Shown here: positions 10,849 to 22,677 of the stretch, in pieces
Layout of the letters: the number at the start of each line of letters is the position of its first letter
How positions within the stretch are numbered: the first letter of the stretch is position 1
Assembly (NCBI RefSeq): GCF_014648175.1
Contig: NZ_BMQP01000006.1
Coordinates: forward strand, 214,871 to 278,870
DNA from: Planobispora rosea
Lineage (GTDB): Bacteria > Actinomycetota > Actinomycetes > Streptosporangiales > Streptosporangiaceae
Direction: 5' to 3'
DNA length: 64,000 nucleotides
The notes under the pieces: generated by a model
What the model was told of the DNA's origin: nothing
Database searches by the model: none
The model's input: the letters and a program-made list of their open reading frames with translations, nothing else
Program-made: the position numbers and the translations under genes

Positions 10849-11655
10849 ATGCCTTTCGCGCCGTCGTTCCCCGTGATGCTCAGGACCCAGGACAACGTGC
10901 GGATCGACGCCGCGCACACCCCCTCGCGCGGGGCGGCCGATCTCGGGATCGTGCTGGCCCACGGGTTCACCGGCTCGCTCAGGGAGCGTCCCACCCGGCG
11001 CATCACCCACGTGCTCAGCGGGTTCGGCGGGGTCGTCTCCCTCGACTTCCGGGGGCACGGCCGCTCGGGCGGGGAGTCGACCGTGGGGGACCTGGAGATC
11101 CTCGACCTGGACGCGGCGGTACGGCACGCCCGGGTGATCGGCTACACCAGGGTCGTGACCGTCGGCTTCTCGATGGGCGGAGCGGTGGCCCTGCGCCATG
11201 CCGGGATCATGTCCGGAGCAGCGAGCCGGAGCCGGGCGGGCGAGGCGCAGAGCGAGCGCGACCATGAGCGCGGCGTGGACGCGGTGGTCTCGGTGAGCGC
11301 CCCCGCGCGGTGGTACTACCGGGGGACCCGGCCGATGCGGCAGGTGCACTGGGCGATCGAGCGGCCGGTCGGGAGACTGGCGGCGCGGCTGGGCAAGGGC
11401 ACCCGGATCGGGAAGGGCACCTGGGACCCGGTGCCGCTGGCGCCGTACGAGGCCGCCGAGAAGATCGCGCCGACGCCCCTGCTGGTCGTGCACGGCGACG
11501 CCGACACGTTCTTCCCACTCGACCACGCCCACCAGATCCACGACGCGGCCCGGGAGCCCAAGGAGCTCTGGATCGAGCCGGGGTACGGCCACGCGGAGTC
11601 GGCGGCCACGCCGGACCTGATCCGCCGGATCGGGCGGTGGATCAGCATGGTTTAG
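10849..11655 (+). CDS. Alpha/beta hydrolase
   Basis: About 268 residues from the ATG at 10849 (MPFAPSFPVMLRTQDNV); an earlier in-frame start is less likely. The nucleophile elbow is GFSMGG, the oxyanion segment is LAHGFTGS, and the acid and histidine lie in VVHGDADTFFP and YGHAESA. The fold resembles YpfH/monoacylglycerol-lipase-like serine hydrolases of the cytoplasm. A polar insert after the nucleophile helix (AASRSRAGEAQSERDHERG) is unusual and may be a lineage-specific loop. It lies 43 bases upstream of pta on the same strand and may be cotranscribed with it. The substrate is unknown. Confidence 0.8.
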   Translation: MPFAPSFPVMLRTQDNVRIDAAHTPSRGAADLGIVLAHGFTGSLRERPTRRITHVLSGFGGVVSLDFRGHGRSGGESTVGDLEILDLDAAVRHARVIGYTRVVTVGFSMGGAVALRHAGIMSGAASRSRAGEAQSERDHERGVDAVVSVSAPARWYYRGTRPMRQVHWAIERPVGRLAARLGKGTRIGKGTWDPVPLAPYEAAEKIAPTPLLVVHGDADTFFPLDHAHQIHDAAREPKELWIEPGYGHAESAATPDLIRRIGRWISMV

Positions 11656-11698
11656 TCCTGTTGTGCACGGCAAATGGTCGAGGCGGGGGTAATCGCGT

Positions 11699-13734
11699 AT
11701 GCGGAGCATCTACGTGGCCGGTCTCGGCCCCGGGGACGGCAGGCAGATCGTCGAGCTCGGGGTGATGGAGCTGCTGACCCGCCGGGTGGGCAGGACCGGG
11801 GTGTTCCGGCCGATCGCCCGGGGGACGCACGCCTCGGAGCTCCTCCAGGAGCGGTACCGCCCGGCCGCCGCGGCGATCGGGGTGACCGCGGAGGACGCCG
11901 CGGAGATCTACGCCCGGCGGGGGGCGGAGGAGCTCATCGCCCGGCTGGTCTCCCGCTTCCACACGCTGGAGCGCGAGTGCGACGCGCTGCTGGTCCTGGG
12001 CAGCTCCTTCGCCACCGACGACCTCCCGCGCGAGCTGGCTTTCAACGCCCGCCTCGCCGCCGAGTTCGGCGCCCCGGTGATCGTGGTCGTGGGGGCGCAC
12101 GCCGACGCGGCCGGCGAGATCGCCCGGGAGATGCGCACCGGCTACCAGGTCTTCTCCGACCTGGGCTGCACGGTGCTGGCGGTGATCGCGAACCGGGTGC
12201 CGCCCGGGATGACCGTCGAGCCCGACGTGCCGGTGCCGTGCTACGTGATCCCCGAGCACCCCGCGCTGTCGGCGCCGACCGTCGGCCAGGTGGCGCGGGC
12301 CGTACAGGCCAAGCAGATCATGGGGGACGACGAGGGGCTGCTGCGGGACGTCACCGGGTTCGTGTTCGGCGGCGCCACGCTCCCGGTGCTGCTGGAGCAC
12401 CTGATGGAGGGGGCGCTGCTGCTCACTCCGGGCGACCGGTCCGATCTGCTGCTGGCCGCCGCGGCGGCGGAGGCGGCGGGCACGGCACGGACCTCCGGGG
12501 TGGTGCTCAGCCTGGGGGAGGAGCCGACGGAGGCGGTACGGACCCTCGTCTCGCGGCTGGCCCCCGGCCTGCCGGTGTTGTCGGCGGCCGAGGGCAGCTT
12601 CGCCGTGGCCACCACGCTCGCCGGCCTGGAGGGGCGGCTCGCCGCGGAGAACCCGCGCAAGATCGAGACGGCCCTCGGCCACTTCGACGCGCACGTCGAC
12701 ACCGCCGGCCTCGCCGACCGCATCGAGCTGACCCGCTCCGAGCGGGTCACCCCGATGATGTTCGAGCACACGCTGCTGGAGCGGGCGCGGGCCGACCGCA
12801 GGCACATCGTGCTGCCCGAGGGCGAGGAGGACCGCATCCTGCGCGCCGCCGACGTCCTCGCCCGGCGCGGCATCGTCGACCTCACCCTGCTGGGCCGGGA
12901 GGAGGTGGTCCGGCGGCGGATCGCCGATCTCGGCCTGGACCTGGCCGGGGTCCCCGTGATCGACCCGCTGACCTCCCCGCTGCGCGAGTCCTTCGCCGAG
13001 GAGTACGCCCGGCTCCGCGCGCACAAGGGCATCACCATGGAGCGGGCCAGGGACGTGGTCACCGACGTCAACTTCTTCGGCACGATGCTGCTGCACACCG
13101 GCCGGGTGGACGGCATGGTCTCGGGCGCCGCGCACACCACGGCCGCCACGATCCTGCCCGCGTTCCAGATCGTCAGGACGGTCCCGGGCACCTCGATCGT
13201 CTCCTCGGTGTTCTTCATGTGCCTGGCCGACAAGGTGCTCGTCTACGGCGACTGCGCGATCAACCCCGACCCGGACGCCGCGCAGCTCGCCGACATCGCG
13301 ATCTCCTCCGCCCGTACGGCCGAGCGCTTCGGCGTCGAGCCGCGGGTCGCGATGTTGTCCTACTCGACCGGGACCTCGGGTCACGGCGCCGACGTGGACA
13401 AGGTCCGCCAGGCCACCGCGATGGTCGCCGAGCGGGCGCCGGGGCTGCTCGTCGCGGGGCCGATCCAGTACGACGCGGCGGTGGATCCGAGGGTCGCGGC
13501 GGCCAAGCTGCCCGGCTCGCAGGTCGCGGGCCGGGCGACCGTGCTGGTCTTCCCGGACCTCAACACCGGCAACAACACCTACAAGGCCGTGCAGCGCTCG
13601 GCCGGGGCGGTGGCGATCGGCCCGGTCCTGCAGGGTCTGCGCAAGCCCGTCAACGACCTGTCGCGGGGCGCGCTGGTCACCGACATCGTCAGCACCGTCG
13701 CCATCACCGCCATCCAGGCCCAGGAGACCGCCCG

Positions 13735-13738
<4 letters not shown>
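11699..13738 (+). CDS. pta: Phosphate acetyltransferase, long form
   Basis: A 679-residue Pta with three parts: an N-terminal dethiobiotin-synthetase-like region (MRSIYVAGLGPGDGRQIVELG) in which the P-loop GK[ST] is missing, a DRTGG domain at about residues 210-320, and the catalytic PTA domain from about 360 to the end (VLPEGEEDRILRAADVL, SGAAHTTAATILPAF, FPDLNTGNNTYKAV). It interconverts acetyl-CoA and acetyl phosphate in the cytoplasm. Its stop codon overlaps the ackA start (ATGA), so the two are translationally coupled and form the acetate pathway pair. Confidence 0.95.
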
Positions 13739-14895
<1,157 letters not shown>

Positions 14896-15040
14896 ATGCC
14901 GTCTACCTACAGCGGATGGAAGAAATCCGCCGGGAGAAGTCCACGGGACACGTACCACCATGATCAGGTGGTCGTGGGACATACTCCCATGTAGTCGGGC
15001 GGTAGCCCAGCGTCGCGGGGGCGCGCTGGGTGACCATCCC

Positions 15041-15084
15041 CGAGGGGCGTGCGGTACGGCGTGAGCCGTACCGCACGCCCCTCG
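15041..15084. terminator. Bidirectional terminator between ackA and aldehyde dehydrogenase
   Basis: Two perfect 20-base arms (15041-15060 and 15065-15084) enclose a GTGA tetraloop. The convergent position suggests that it serves both transcripts. The rest of the 14896-15121 gap holds a smaller imperfect hairpin and nothing else I can name. Confidence 0.9.
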
Positions 15085-15121
15085 CCTGTGGGGCCGGGTG
15101 CGGCCGGGTGCGCGCGGTGAG

Positions 15122-16555
15122 TCAGCCCAGCCGGGCGATGGACTTGTACTCCAGGTAGGAGGCGAGCCCCTCGGGACCCAGCTCGCGGCCGAGGCCGCTG
15201 CTCTTGTAGCCGCCGAACGGGGCTCCGGTCTCGATCATGAAGAGGTTGACGCCGTAGGTGCCGGTGCGGACCTGGCGGGCCACGTCCATGCCGTGCTCGA
15301 CGTCGGCCGTCCACACCGTTCCGGCCAGGCCGTAGTCGCTGTCGTTGGCGATGCGGATCGCGTCGGCCTCGTCCTCGTAGGGGATCACGGTCAGGACCGG
15401 GCCGAAGATCTCCTCGCGGGCGATGCGCATCTCGTTGGTCGCGCCGGCGAAGACGGTGGGGGCGACGTACCAGCCGCGGTCGTGGGGGCGCTCCAGGCCG
15501 CCGACGACGGGCTTGGCGCCCTCCTCGATGCCGATCTTGATGTAGCCCTCGACCCGCTCCTGCTGGCGCTTGGCCACCAGCGGCCCGATGCCGGTGGCCG
15601 GGTCGGCGGGGTCGCCGACCGGCATGCCCTGGACCATCGCCGCGACCGCGTCCACGACCTCGTCGTAGCGGTTGCGGGAGGCCAGGATCCGCGTCTGGGC
15701 GACACAGGCCTGACCGTTGTTCATCAGCGAGGCGATCGACAGGAAGCCCGTCGCGGAGGACAGGTCGCAGTCGTCCAGGATGATCGCGGCGGACTTGCCG
15801 CCGAGCTCCAGGGTGCAGCGCTTGAGCTGCTCGCCGCAGATGCTCCCGATGCGGCGGCCGGCCGCGGTGGAGCCGGTGAAGGCGACCTTGTCCACGCCGG
15901 GGTGGGAGACCAGGTGCTCGCCGGCCTCGCGCCCGGCGGCGACGATGTTGACGACGCCGTCGGGGATCCCGGCCTCCTTGACCATCTCGGCCAGGAGGTA
16001 GGCGTCGAGCGGGGTCTCCGGCGCGGGCTTGACGACGATCGTGCAGCCGGCGACGAGGGCGGGGGCCAGCTTGATCATGATGACGAACTGCGGCACGTTC
16101 CACGGGACCACGGCGGCGACGACGCCGACCGGCTCGCGCCGTACGACCACCGGGCCGAACGTGCCGGGCCGCTCCTCCTCCACCGGGAAGGTCGTGCCCA
16201 GCTCGGCGTAGTACTGCAGCATGCCGAGGGGCTGCGGGGCCTGGGCCATCTGGGAGAAGGTGATGGGCGAGCCCATCTCCTCGGTGATGATCTCGGCCAT
16301 CTCGCTCTGGCGGGCCGCGTAGATCTCCGCGAGCCTGCCGACGACGGCGGCGCGCTCGGCCATGGTCATCCGGGGCCACGGGCCGTGGTCGAACGCCTGG
16401 CGGGCGGCGGCCACCGCGCGGTCCATGTCGGCGGGAGTGCCGTCGGGGACGCGGCCGATGATCTCCTCGGTGTGGGGGGATATGACGTCGATGGTCCCGG
16501 TGCCCGCGGGAGCCACCCAGTCGCCCCCGATGAACAGCGTGTCGTGCTGGCGCAT
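15122..16555 (-). CDS. NAD(P)-dependent aldehyde dehydrogenase
   Basis: A 477-residue ALDH. The catalytic cysteine is C284 in NNGQACVAQTRIL, the general base is E250 in LELGGKSA, and the nucleotide-binding motifs are PWNVPQ and FTGSTAAGRRIG. It oxidises an aldehyde to the acid in the cytoplasm; the substrate is not evident, although similarity is closest to broad-specificity AldA/betaine-aldehyde-type enzymes. The ATG at 16555 is chosen because AGGAGG stands 9 bases before it; the frame stays open 80 codons further upstream without such a site. It is transcribed alone, leftward. Confidence 0.92.
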   Translation of the reverse strand: MRQHDTLFIGGDWVAPAGTGTIDVISPHTEEIIGRVPDGTPADMDRAVAAARQAFDHGPWPRMTMAERAAVVGRLAEIYAARQSEMAEIITEEMGSPITFSQMAQAPQPLGMLQYYAELGTTFPVEEERPGTFGPVVVRREPVGVVAAVVPWNVPQFVIMIKLAPALVAGCTIVVKPAPETPLDAYLLAEMVKEAGIPDGVVNIVAAGREAGEHLVSHPGVDKVAFTGSTAAGRRIGSICGEQLKRCTLELGGKSAAIILDDCDLSSATGFLSIASLMNNGQACVAQTRILASRNRYDEVVDAVAAMVQGMPVGDPADPATGIGPLVAKRQQERVEGYIKIGIEEGAKPVVGGLERPHDRGWYVAPTVFAGATNEMRIAREEIFGPVLTVIPYEDEADAIRIANDSDYGLAGTVWTADVEHGMDVARQVRTGTYGVNLFMIETGAPFGGYKSSGLGRELGPEGLASYLEYKSIARLG

Positions 16556-16954
16556 GATGTGTTGCCTCCTGGTGGGCGGGCCGGAGTCGTGTGATCGCCA
16601 CGTGGCCGTTCGGCCACTTGAACGAGTGCTTGCTTGGATAGTGTCGTTCGCGGCGGGGCTCTCCACAAGACCCGTCACTGCTGAGACCGAACCACGTTCT
16701 AGCCATGCTGACAAGGGAGCCGCGGTGCCCGCCGGGGGCGCTTCTTTATGCGGATGTAAGGATTCGTCCCGTGATCGCCGTGGACGATGGCCCAAGCGCG
16801 TTTGTTTAAACCATCACAAACTGGTAGATAGTTCGTCAGCGGTACATGGGTGTACATGGGTTGTACGCGGGTTCTGTCGTTCTGGTGGCGAGGCCGAAGA
16901 TCGTCTCCTATAGTTTCGCTCCGTCCATGAGGGGGCTCTGGAGGTGAGCGACGC
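16556..16954. promoter_or_regulatory. 399-bp divergent intergenic region with GTACATGGG repeats
   Basis: The stretch between the divergent aldehyde dehydrogenase and a secreted coiled-coil protein holds two direct copies of TGTACATGGG-like sequence (16842-16850 and 16851-16860) and a third degenerate copy TTGTACGCGGG (16861), a 10-11-base period. A TATAGT hexamer near 16909 could be the -10 box of the rightward gene. No gene is seen. Confidence 0.45.
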
Positions 16955-17866
16955 GTGAGACCGAGCCGCCCGGCGATGCTGGGTGTCCTGCTCACCGCTC
17001 TGCTGCTGACTCCCGCGATGGCAGGGGCCAGTGCCGGGCGGGCGGTCAAGCCCGACCCCGAGGCCGAACTGCGCAAACTGACCCAGCAGGCCGGCCAGCT
17101 CAACAAGGACTACCGGGGACAGGTCCAGAGCCTGGAGGACGCCCGGGTCAAGGCCAGGAAGGCCACCGACACGGCCAAACGCCTGAAGGCGGCCCTGGCC
17201 ACCGCCCGCACCGACGTACGGCGGTTCGCGCAGAACACCTACATGTACGGGCGCCTGGACGGAGACAACCTGCTCGCCTTCCAGGGTGACGCCTCCGGCG
17301 CCCTCAACCAGGCCGCCACCCTGTCCCACCTCACCGCCACGCGCACCAGCCAGCTCGACCGGGTCAAGGAGTTGATCAAGCAAGCCGGAAAGGCGGAGAA
17401 GGCCGCCGAGGCCGAGATCGTCGAGCTGCGCAAGGACATCGAGAAGCTCAAGAAGGACCGCGTCAAGATCGAGACGCTCCTGGCCAAGTACGGCTTCCAG
17501 GCCCCGAGCGGCAACGGCGGCCTGACCCCGCGCACGGTCGCCATGCGCAACCTGGTGCTGCAGAACTTCCCCATGCCGTACGGCTACGGCTGCCTGCGCC
17601 CCGGCGACCCCGGCGACCACGGCAGCGGCCGGGCCTGCGACTTCATGATGAGCACCGGTGGCCGCGTCCCCACCCCCGAGGCCAGGGCCCGCGGCGACCG
17701 CCTGGCCCAGTGGGCCATCACCAACGGCCAGCGCCTCGGGGTCATGTACGTGATCTGGCAGCAGAAGTACTACGACGTCCGGACGGGCGCGGGCTGGCGG
17801 ATGATGTCCGACCGCGGCGGCAACACCGCCAACCACATCGACCACGTGCACATCTCGATGTTCTGA
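16955..17866 (+). CDS. Secreted coiled-coil protein with ARB_07466-like C-terminal domain
   Basis: A 303-residue protein. Residues 1-28 are a Sec signal peptide (MRPSRPAMLGVLLTALLLTP then AMAGASAG). Residues about 35-185 are a long charged coiled coil rich in Ala, Lys and Glu, like the N-terminal regions of NlpC/P60 and RipA-type wall enzymes. The C-terminal part (GYGCLRPGDPGDHGSGRACD, then WAITNGQRLGVMYVIW and HIDHVHISMF) matches a domain found at the end of several actinobacterial secreted proteins. The Cys/Asp/His residues there suggest a metal-dependent or D-Ala-D-Ala peptidase-like fold, but I would not name an activity. GTG at 16955 has GGAGGTG 10 bases before it. Confidence 0.75.
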   Translation: MRPSRPAMLGVLLTALLLTPAMAGASAGRAVKPDPEAELRKLTQQAGQLNKDYRGQVQSLEDARVKARKATDTAKRLKAALATARTDVRRFAQNTYMYGRLDGDNLLAFQGDASGALNQAATLSHLTATRTSQLDRVKELIKQAGKAEKAAEAEIVELRKDIEKLKKDRVKIETLLAKYGFQAPSGNGGLTPRTVAMRNLVLQNFPMPYGYGCLRPGDPGDHGSGRACDFMMSTGGRVPTPEARARGDRLAQWAITNGQRLGVMYVIWQQKYYDVRTGAGWRMMSDRGGNTANHIDHVHISMF

Positions 17867-17897
17867 CAGCCGACCGATCGGCCGGACCGCCTCTCAT

Positions 17898-18934
17898 GAC
17901 CATCGCGACCGCCGGGCCCACCCCGGTGGTCATCGATGAATTCCCCTATCCGGTCAAGGCCTCACCGCATCCTCCCTCGCTGATCCAGCGTGCTCTCGGA
18001 CCGCAGGGGCAGCGGGACGGCGGCGCCGTGCGGCTGCTGCTGTGCGGGTCGGCGCTGTCCTTCATGGGGGCGCTGCTCGCCGGGACGGCACCACTGCGTG
18101 GCCGGGCGAGTCTGGAACTGGTCGTCCCCACCCTTGACTACCGTCTGGCCCGTGATTTCTGGGGTATCGCCGATCCCGCCCTGGCTCTTCTGGTCAACGC
18201 GGTCGTCGGCGGCACCCCGGCCTATCGGCGCGAGTTCACCCTCGGTGACGTCCCCGGCGGCATCGACGACTTCGGCCCCTGGGTGATCAGGAATGTGCTC
18301 AATCCCGGGCGCCCCCTGTTCCGCGAGGCGCGTTTCCTTCTCGCCGAGGAGCTCGAGCTGCGGGACGGCGCTCTCTATCGCGGCGTCCTGTCGGCGATAG
18401 CGGGAGGCAACCACACACGCGCTCGCCTTCTACCACGCGATCATGAGGCCGGAATGGACCGACCTGGAACGCCCGGCCTATGCCGGGCAGGTCTGGGAGC
18501 GCTCGCAGACGGCGTTCCGGAGCAGGGTCCTCGGCCCGCACTTCGAACACCTCGCCCGCACCTGGACCCGCTGGCACGCCGATCCCGGGACTCTCGGCGG
18601 CCTGGGCACCCGTGTCGCCTCCGGTGTCCCGCCCGATCCGGCGGGCAAGACCAGTCATGAGGTGGACGTCGTCGTCTTCGGCCGTGCCGACGACGGAAAG
18701 GAGGTCATTCTCGCGATCGGGGAGGCCGAGTACGGCGATGTCATCGGCCGCGGTCATCTGCAACGTCTCGAACACCTCCGCGACCTGCTCATCCGCCGTG
18801 ACGACCGGGCGACGGCCGCCACCCGGCTGCTGCTGTTCAGCGCCGCGGGGTTCGTGCCCGGGCTTCACGAGGTGGCCCGGGGTCGTGAGGATCTGCAGCT
18901 CGTCGATCTCGACCGGCTCTACGGGGGGTCATAG
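17898..18934 (+). pseudogene. Decayed AAA ATPase of the DUF234 (archaeal-type ATPase) family
   Basis: Two pieces of one protein lie in different frames. In frame 1, from about 17922 to 18415, the text TPVVIDEFPYPVK, LLLCGSALSFMG, RDFWGIADPALALLVNAVVG and GGTPAYRREF is the second half of the ATPase core, with the Walker B DE. Frame 2 continues at about 18410 with ALAFYHAIMRPEW and runs through EVDVVVFGRAD and ILAIGEAEYG to the stop at 18932-18934, the C-terminal DUF234 nuclease-like domain. The N-terminal Walker A part is absent and about 45 residues are missing at the junction. The gene is therefore truncated at the 5' end and carries an internal deletion with a frame change. Intact relatives are chromosomal ATPases of unclear role. 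Confidence 0.8.
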
Positions 18935-18981
18935 GGCTCTGCAGGGGTCATAGTGCGTACGGTCTGACCCCGCTTCCGGCG

Positions 18982-20313
<1,332 letters not shown>

Positions 20314-20330
20314 CCTGACCTCCCGATGGT

Positions 20331-20345
20331 ATGAGTACCGCTCAT
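20331..20345. promoter_or_regulatory. Candidate TetR operator between beta-glucosidase and tetR
   Basis: The palindrome ATGAGTACCGCTCAT (5-base arms) sits 18 bases before the beta-glucosidase start and 40 bases before the TetR start. A related half-site, AGCCGCTCAAT, follows at about 20349. The position fits an operator shared by the divergent pair. Confidence 0.6.
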
Positions 20346-20384
20346 GTTAGCCGCTCAATCTCCTCCATAAGGGATGATGAGGGG

Positions 20385-21035
20385 ATGACGAACGTCTCCG
20401 GGGGAACGCTGCGGCGTCGCCCCGCCCAGCGCCGCAGCGCGGAGCGGGTGGAGCGGATGCTGGACGAGTGCGCGAAGCTGCTGGACGAGGTCGGCTACGA
20501 CGCGCTGACCACCAAGGAGGTCGCGCGCCGCGCGGAGGTCCCGATCGGGACCTTCTACCAGTTCTTCCCCGACAAGCACGGGCTGGTGCGCGCGCTCGCC
20601 CTGCGCAACCTGGAGGCTTTCCTCGACCGGATCACCGCCCGGATCCAGGACGCCGGACCGTCCGACTGGACCGGCATGGCGGACCTGGCGATCGACGAGT
20701 TCGTCGCCATGAAACGCTCCGTCCCCGGCTTCGGCGTCGTCGACTTCGGCGAGGTGCTGTCCGCGCCGGGCGGCCCGGCCCTCCACGGGACCGAGCGCAT
20801 GCTCGACGCCGTTCTGGAGAACAACGTCGTCGTGGCCGACCGGCTCCGGGCGGTCATCGTGGACCTGTTCGGCGCCCCGGTGACGCCGGGGCTGGACCGG
20901 GCGCTGGTGGTCGCGGTCGAGGCCGCCGACGCCGTGCTCAAGCTCGCCTTCCGGGCCCTGCCGGAAGGCGATCCCGAGCTGGTCTCCGAGTGCAAGCGCC
21001 TGGTCCGGCGCTACCTCTCGGACTACCTGGCGTAG
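20385..21035 (+). CDS. TetR-family transcriptional regulator
   Basis: A 216-residue regulator. The N-terminal DNA-binding domain includes LLDEVGYDALTTKEVARRAE and VPIGTFYQFFPDKHGLVRAL, the usual TetR helix-turn-helix. The rest is a helical ligand-binding domain without recognisable specificity. The start at 20385 is preferred over an earlier in-frame one because it follows an AAGGGA-type site. It is divergent from the GH1 beta-glucosidase and convergent with an aldo-keto reductase, so the likely target is the beta-glucosidase promoter and its own. Confidence 0.87.
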   Translation: MTNVSGGTLRRRPAQRRSAERVERMLDECAKLLDEVGYDALTTKEVARRAEVPIGTFYQFFPDKHGLVRALALRNLEAFLDRITARIQDAGPSDWTGMADLAIDEFVAMKRSVPGFGVVDFGEVLSAPGGPALHGTERMLDAVLENNVVVADRLRAVIVDLFGAPVTPGLDRALVVAVEAADAVLKLAFRALPEGDPELVSECKRLVRRYLSDYLA

Positions 21036-21050
21036 CCCCCGACGGTCCTT

Positions 21051-21989
21051 TCAGCGGGCGGCGTCCAGACGGGCGCGGAGCTCGTCGTCGAGCTTCAGGC
21101 CGACGGCTCCGAGCGCCTCCTCCAGCTGGGCCGTGGAGCTCACGCCCACGATCGGGATGACGGCCGGCGAGCCGCCGATCAGCCAGGCGAGGACCACCTG
21201 GTTCGGCGTGACGCCCAGCTCGGCCGCGACCTCGCGCAGCACCGCCAGGCGGCGGGTGGTGCCGGGGTGGTCGAACGCCTCCTCCAGGGGGCGGTCCTGG
21301 CGGGTGTAGCCGCCGCTCAGCAGGGTGCTGTAGGCCCAGAGCGACACGTCCGGCTCCTGCCGCAGGTAGTCGAGGGTGTCGTCGTTCACCAGCGTGTGCC
21401 CGGCGGATCGCAGCGGGGCGTCCGGGCGGGGGCGGACGTAGGAGTGGCGCAGCTGGAGGTGGGTGTAGGGCGTCCAGCCGTTCGCGCGGGAGACGTTCCT
21501 GGCGCGTTCGAGCCGCCAGGCGGGCATGTTGCTGGCGCCGATCTCACCGACCGAGCCCGCCCCGACCAGCTCGTCGAACGCGCCGAGGGTCTCCTCCAGC
21601 GGGACCGACCGGTCCTCCATGTGCGCCCAGTAGACGTCGATGCGGTCGGTCCCCAGCCGCCGCAGGCTGCCCTCCGCCGCGGTCTTGATCACCTTTGCGG
21701 ACAGTCCCTCCGCCGAGGCGAGGGTACGGTCGCCCGGGACGGTGGGGCGGGCACCGCACTTGGTGCTCAGCACGATCTGCTCGCGGTTGCCCCGGGACGC
21801 CAGCCAGCGGCCGATGGTCAGCTCGCTCTCGTCGCCGGTCGCCCCCTCCTGCCAGAAGGGGTAGTTGTTCGAGGTGTCCAGGATCGCGCCACCGGCCTCG
21901 GCGAACCGGTCCAGGATCGCGAAGGTCGTCCGCTCGTCGACGGTCGTGCCGAACGGGATGGTGCCCAGTGCGAAGGGGATGCGTGTCAT
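21051..21989 (-). CDS. Aldo/keto reductase
   Basis: A 312-residue (beta/alpha)8 oxidoreductase starting MTRIPFALGTIPFGT. The catalytic tetrad fits D in GAILDTSNNYPF, the Tyr of NNY, K in LSTKCGARP and H in YWAHMED. The late motif PAVIPIVGVSSTAQLEE is the NADPH-binding segment. It reduces a carbonyl compound with NADPH in the cytoplasm; the substrate is unknown. The ATG at 21989 stands only a few bases downstream of a -10 box in a 19-base-spacer promoter carrying a MerR operator, so it is the expected target of the divergent MerR regulator and its mRNA is probably leaderless. An upstream in-frame methionine would lie inside the operator. Confidence 0.9.
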   Translation of the reverse strand: MTRIPFALGTIPFGTTVDERTTFAILDRFAEAGGAILDTSNNYPFWQEGATGDESELTIGRWLASRGNREQIVLSTKCGARPTVPGDRTLASAEGLSAKVIKTAAEGSLRRLGTDRIDVYWAHMEDRSVPLEETLGAFDELVGAGSVGEIGASNMPAWRLERARNVSRANGWTPYTHLQLRHSYVRPRPDAPLRSAGHTLVNDDTLDYLRQEPDVSLWAYSTLLSGGYTRQDRPLEEAFDHPGTTRRLAVLREVAAELGVTPNQVVLAWLIGGSPAVIPIVGVSSTAQLEEALGAVGLKLDDELRARLDAAR

Positions 21990-21996
21990 GCCGTAC

Positions 21997-22027
21997 AGAC
22001 TGGAAGCTGGAGTGAGCTCCATGTCAA
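21997..22027 (-). promoter_or_regulatory. MerR-type promoter of the aldo/keto reductase
   Basis: Read on the minus strand: -35 TTGACA (22027-22022), a 19-base spacer with the palindrome TGGAGCTCACTCCA (22021-22008), and -10 CAGTCT (22002-21997). The over-long spacer with a central dyad is diagnostic of MerR-activated promoters. The start codon at 21989 lies at about the transcription start. Confidence 0.85.
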
Positions 22028-22139
22028 ACGGGGCCCGGATCCGCGCCGGAGTCCCGCTCCGGGTCCGCTTCGGGCAGGGATCCGGCGGTTCCGCAACGAT
22101 CCTGAAAGGTTCCGCAATGATCGTGAAATACGCCCCGGC

Positions 22140-22170
22140 TTGACCTGGAGCCGACTCCAGGTGCGATGCT
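22140..22170 (+). promoter_or_regulatory. MerR-type promoter of the merR gene
   Basis: -35 TTGACC (22140-22145), a 19-base spacer carrying CCTGGAGCCGACTCCAGG (22144-22161) and -10 GATGCT (22165-22170). The dyad has 7-base arms and matches the TGGAG-N4-CTCCA core in the aldo/keto reductase promoter. The ATG at 22178 lies about where transcription should start. Confidence 0.85.
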
Positions 22171-22177
22171 GCCGGGC

Positions 22178-22540
22178 ATGAGTGTGTTCACGCCGGGACA
22201 GGTGGCAGAGGAGACCGGGTTCAGCCTGGACACCCTGCGGTACTACGAGCGCATCGGGCTGCTGGAGCCGGTCGGCCGTAACGCCGCGGGCCAGCGCCGT
22301 TTCACGCAGGACGACATCGGATGGCTCGGCATGGTCAGGTGCCTGCGGGACACCGGCATGCCGATCGCCGAGATGCTCCGCTTCGCGGAACTGGTCCGGG
22401 CGGGTGAGCACACGATCCCCGACCGGATCGCGCTGCTGGAGGCGCACGACCGCCGGGTGGAGGCCCAGGTGGCCAACCTGAGGGAGAAGCAGACCGCGAT
22501 CCGCAACAAGATCGGTTACTACCGCTCCGTGAGCTGCTGA
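22178..22540 (+). CDS. MerR-family transcriptional regulator
   Basis: A 120-residue regulator. The N-terminal winged helix reads FTPGQVAEETGFSLDTLRYYERIGLL, followed by FTQDDIGWLGMVRCLRDTGMP and a C-terminal coiled coil (LLEAHDRRVEAQVANLREKQ) for dimerisation. The end, GYYRSVSC, is short, with a single terminal Cys and no metal-binding cysteine pair, so it belongs to the small-effector MerR group usually found beside oxidoreductases. Two matching operator-promoters, one before each gene, show autoregulation and control of the aldo/keto reductase. An ATG 12 bases upstream would place the start within the -10 box and is rejected. Confidence 0.92.
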   Translation: MSVFTPGQVAEETGFSLDTLRYYERIGLLEPVGRNAAGQRRFTQDDIGWLGMVRCLRDTGMPIAEMLRFAELVRAGEHTIPDRIALLEAHDRRVEAQVANLREKQTAIRNKIGYYRSVSC

Positions 22541-22677
22541 TCGCCGTCCACCGGGCCGGGGCCGGTGCGGAGCCGCGGGGTGGCGGATCGCGGGTGTACG
22601 GGGGTTTTGCCCGCAGGTGAGGGGCGCTTTCCGGTGCCGGTGTTAGACCGGATAGCCGGACCTCAGGGAGGGGGCCC

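Noticed and set aside
11674..13734. In-frame extension of ackA through the whole pta region
   Set aside because: The upstream text is Arg/Gly/Ala-rich frame noise; the acetokinase signature begins exactly at the ATG overlapping the pta stop.
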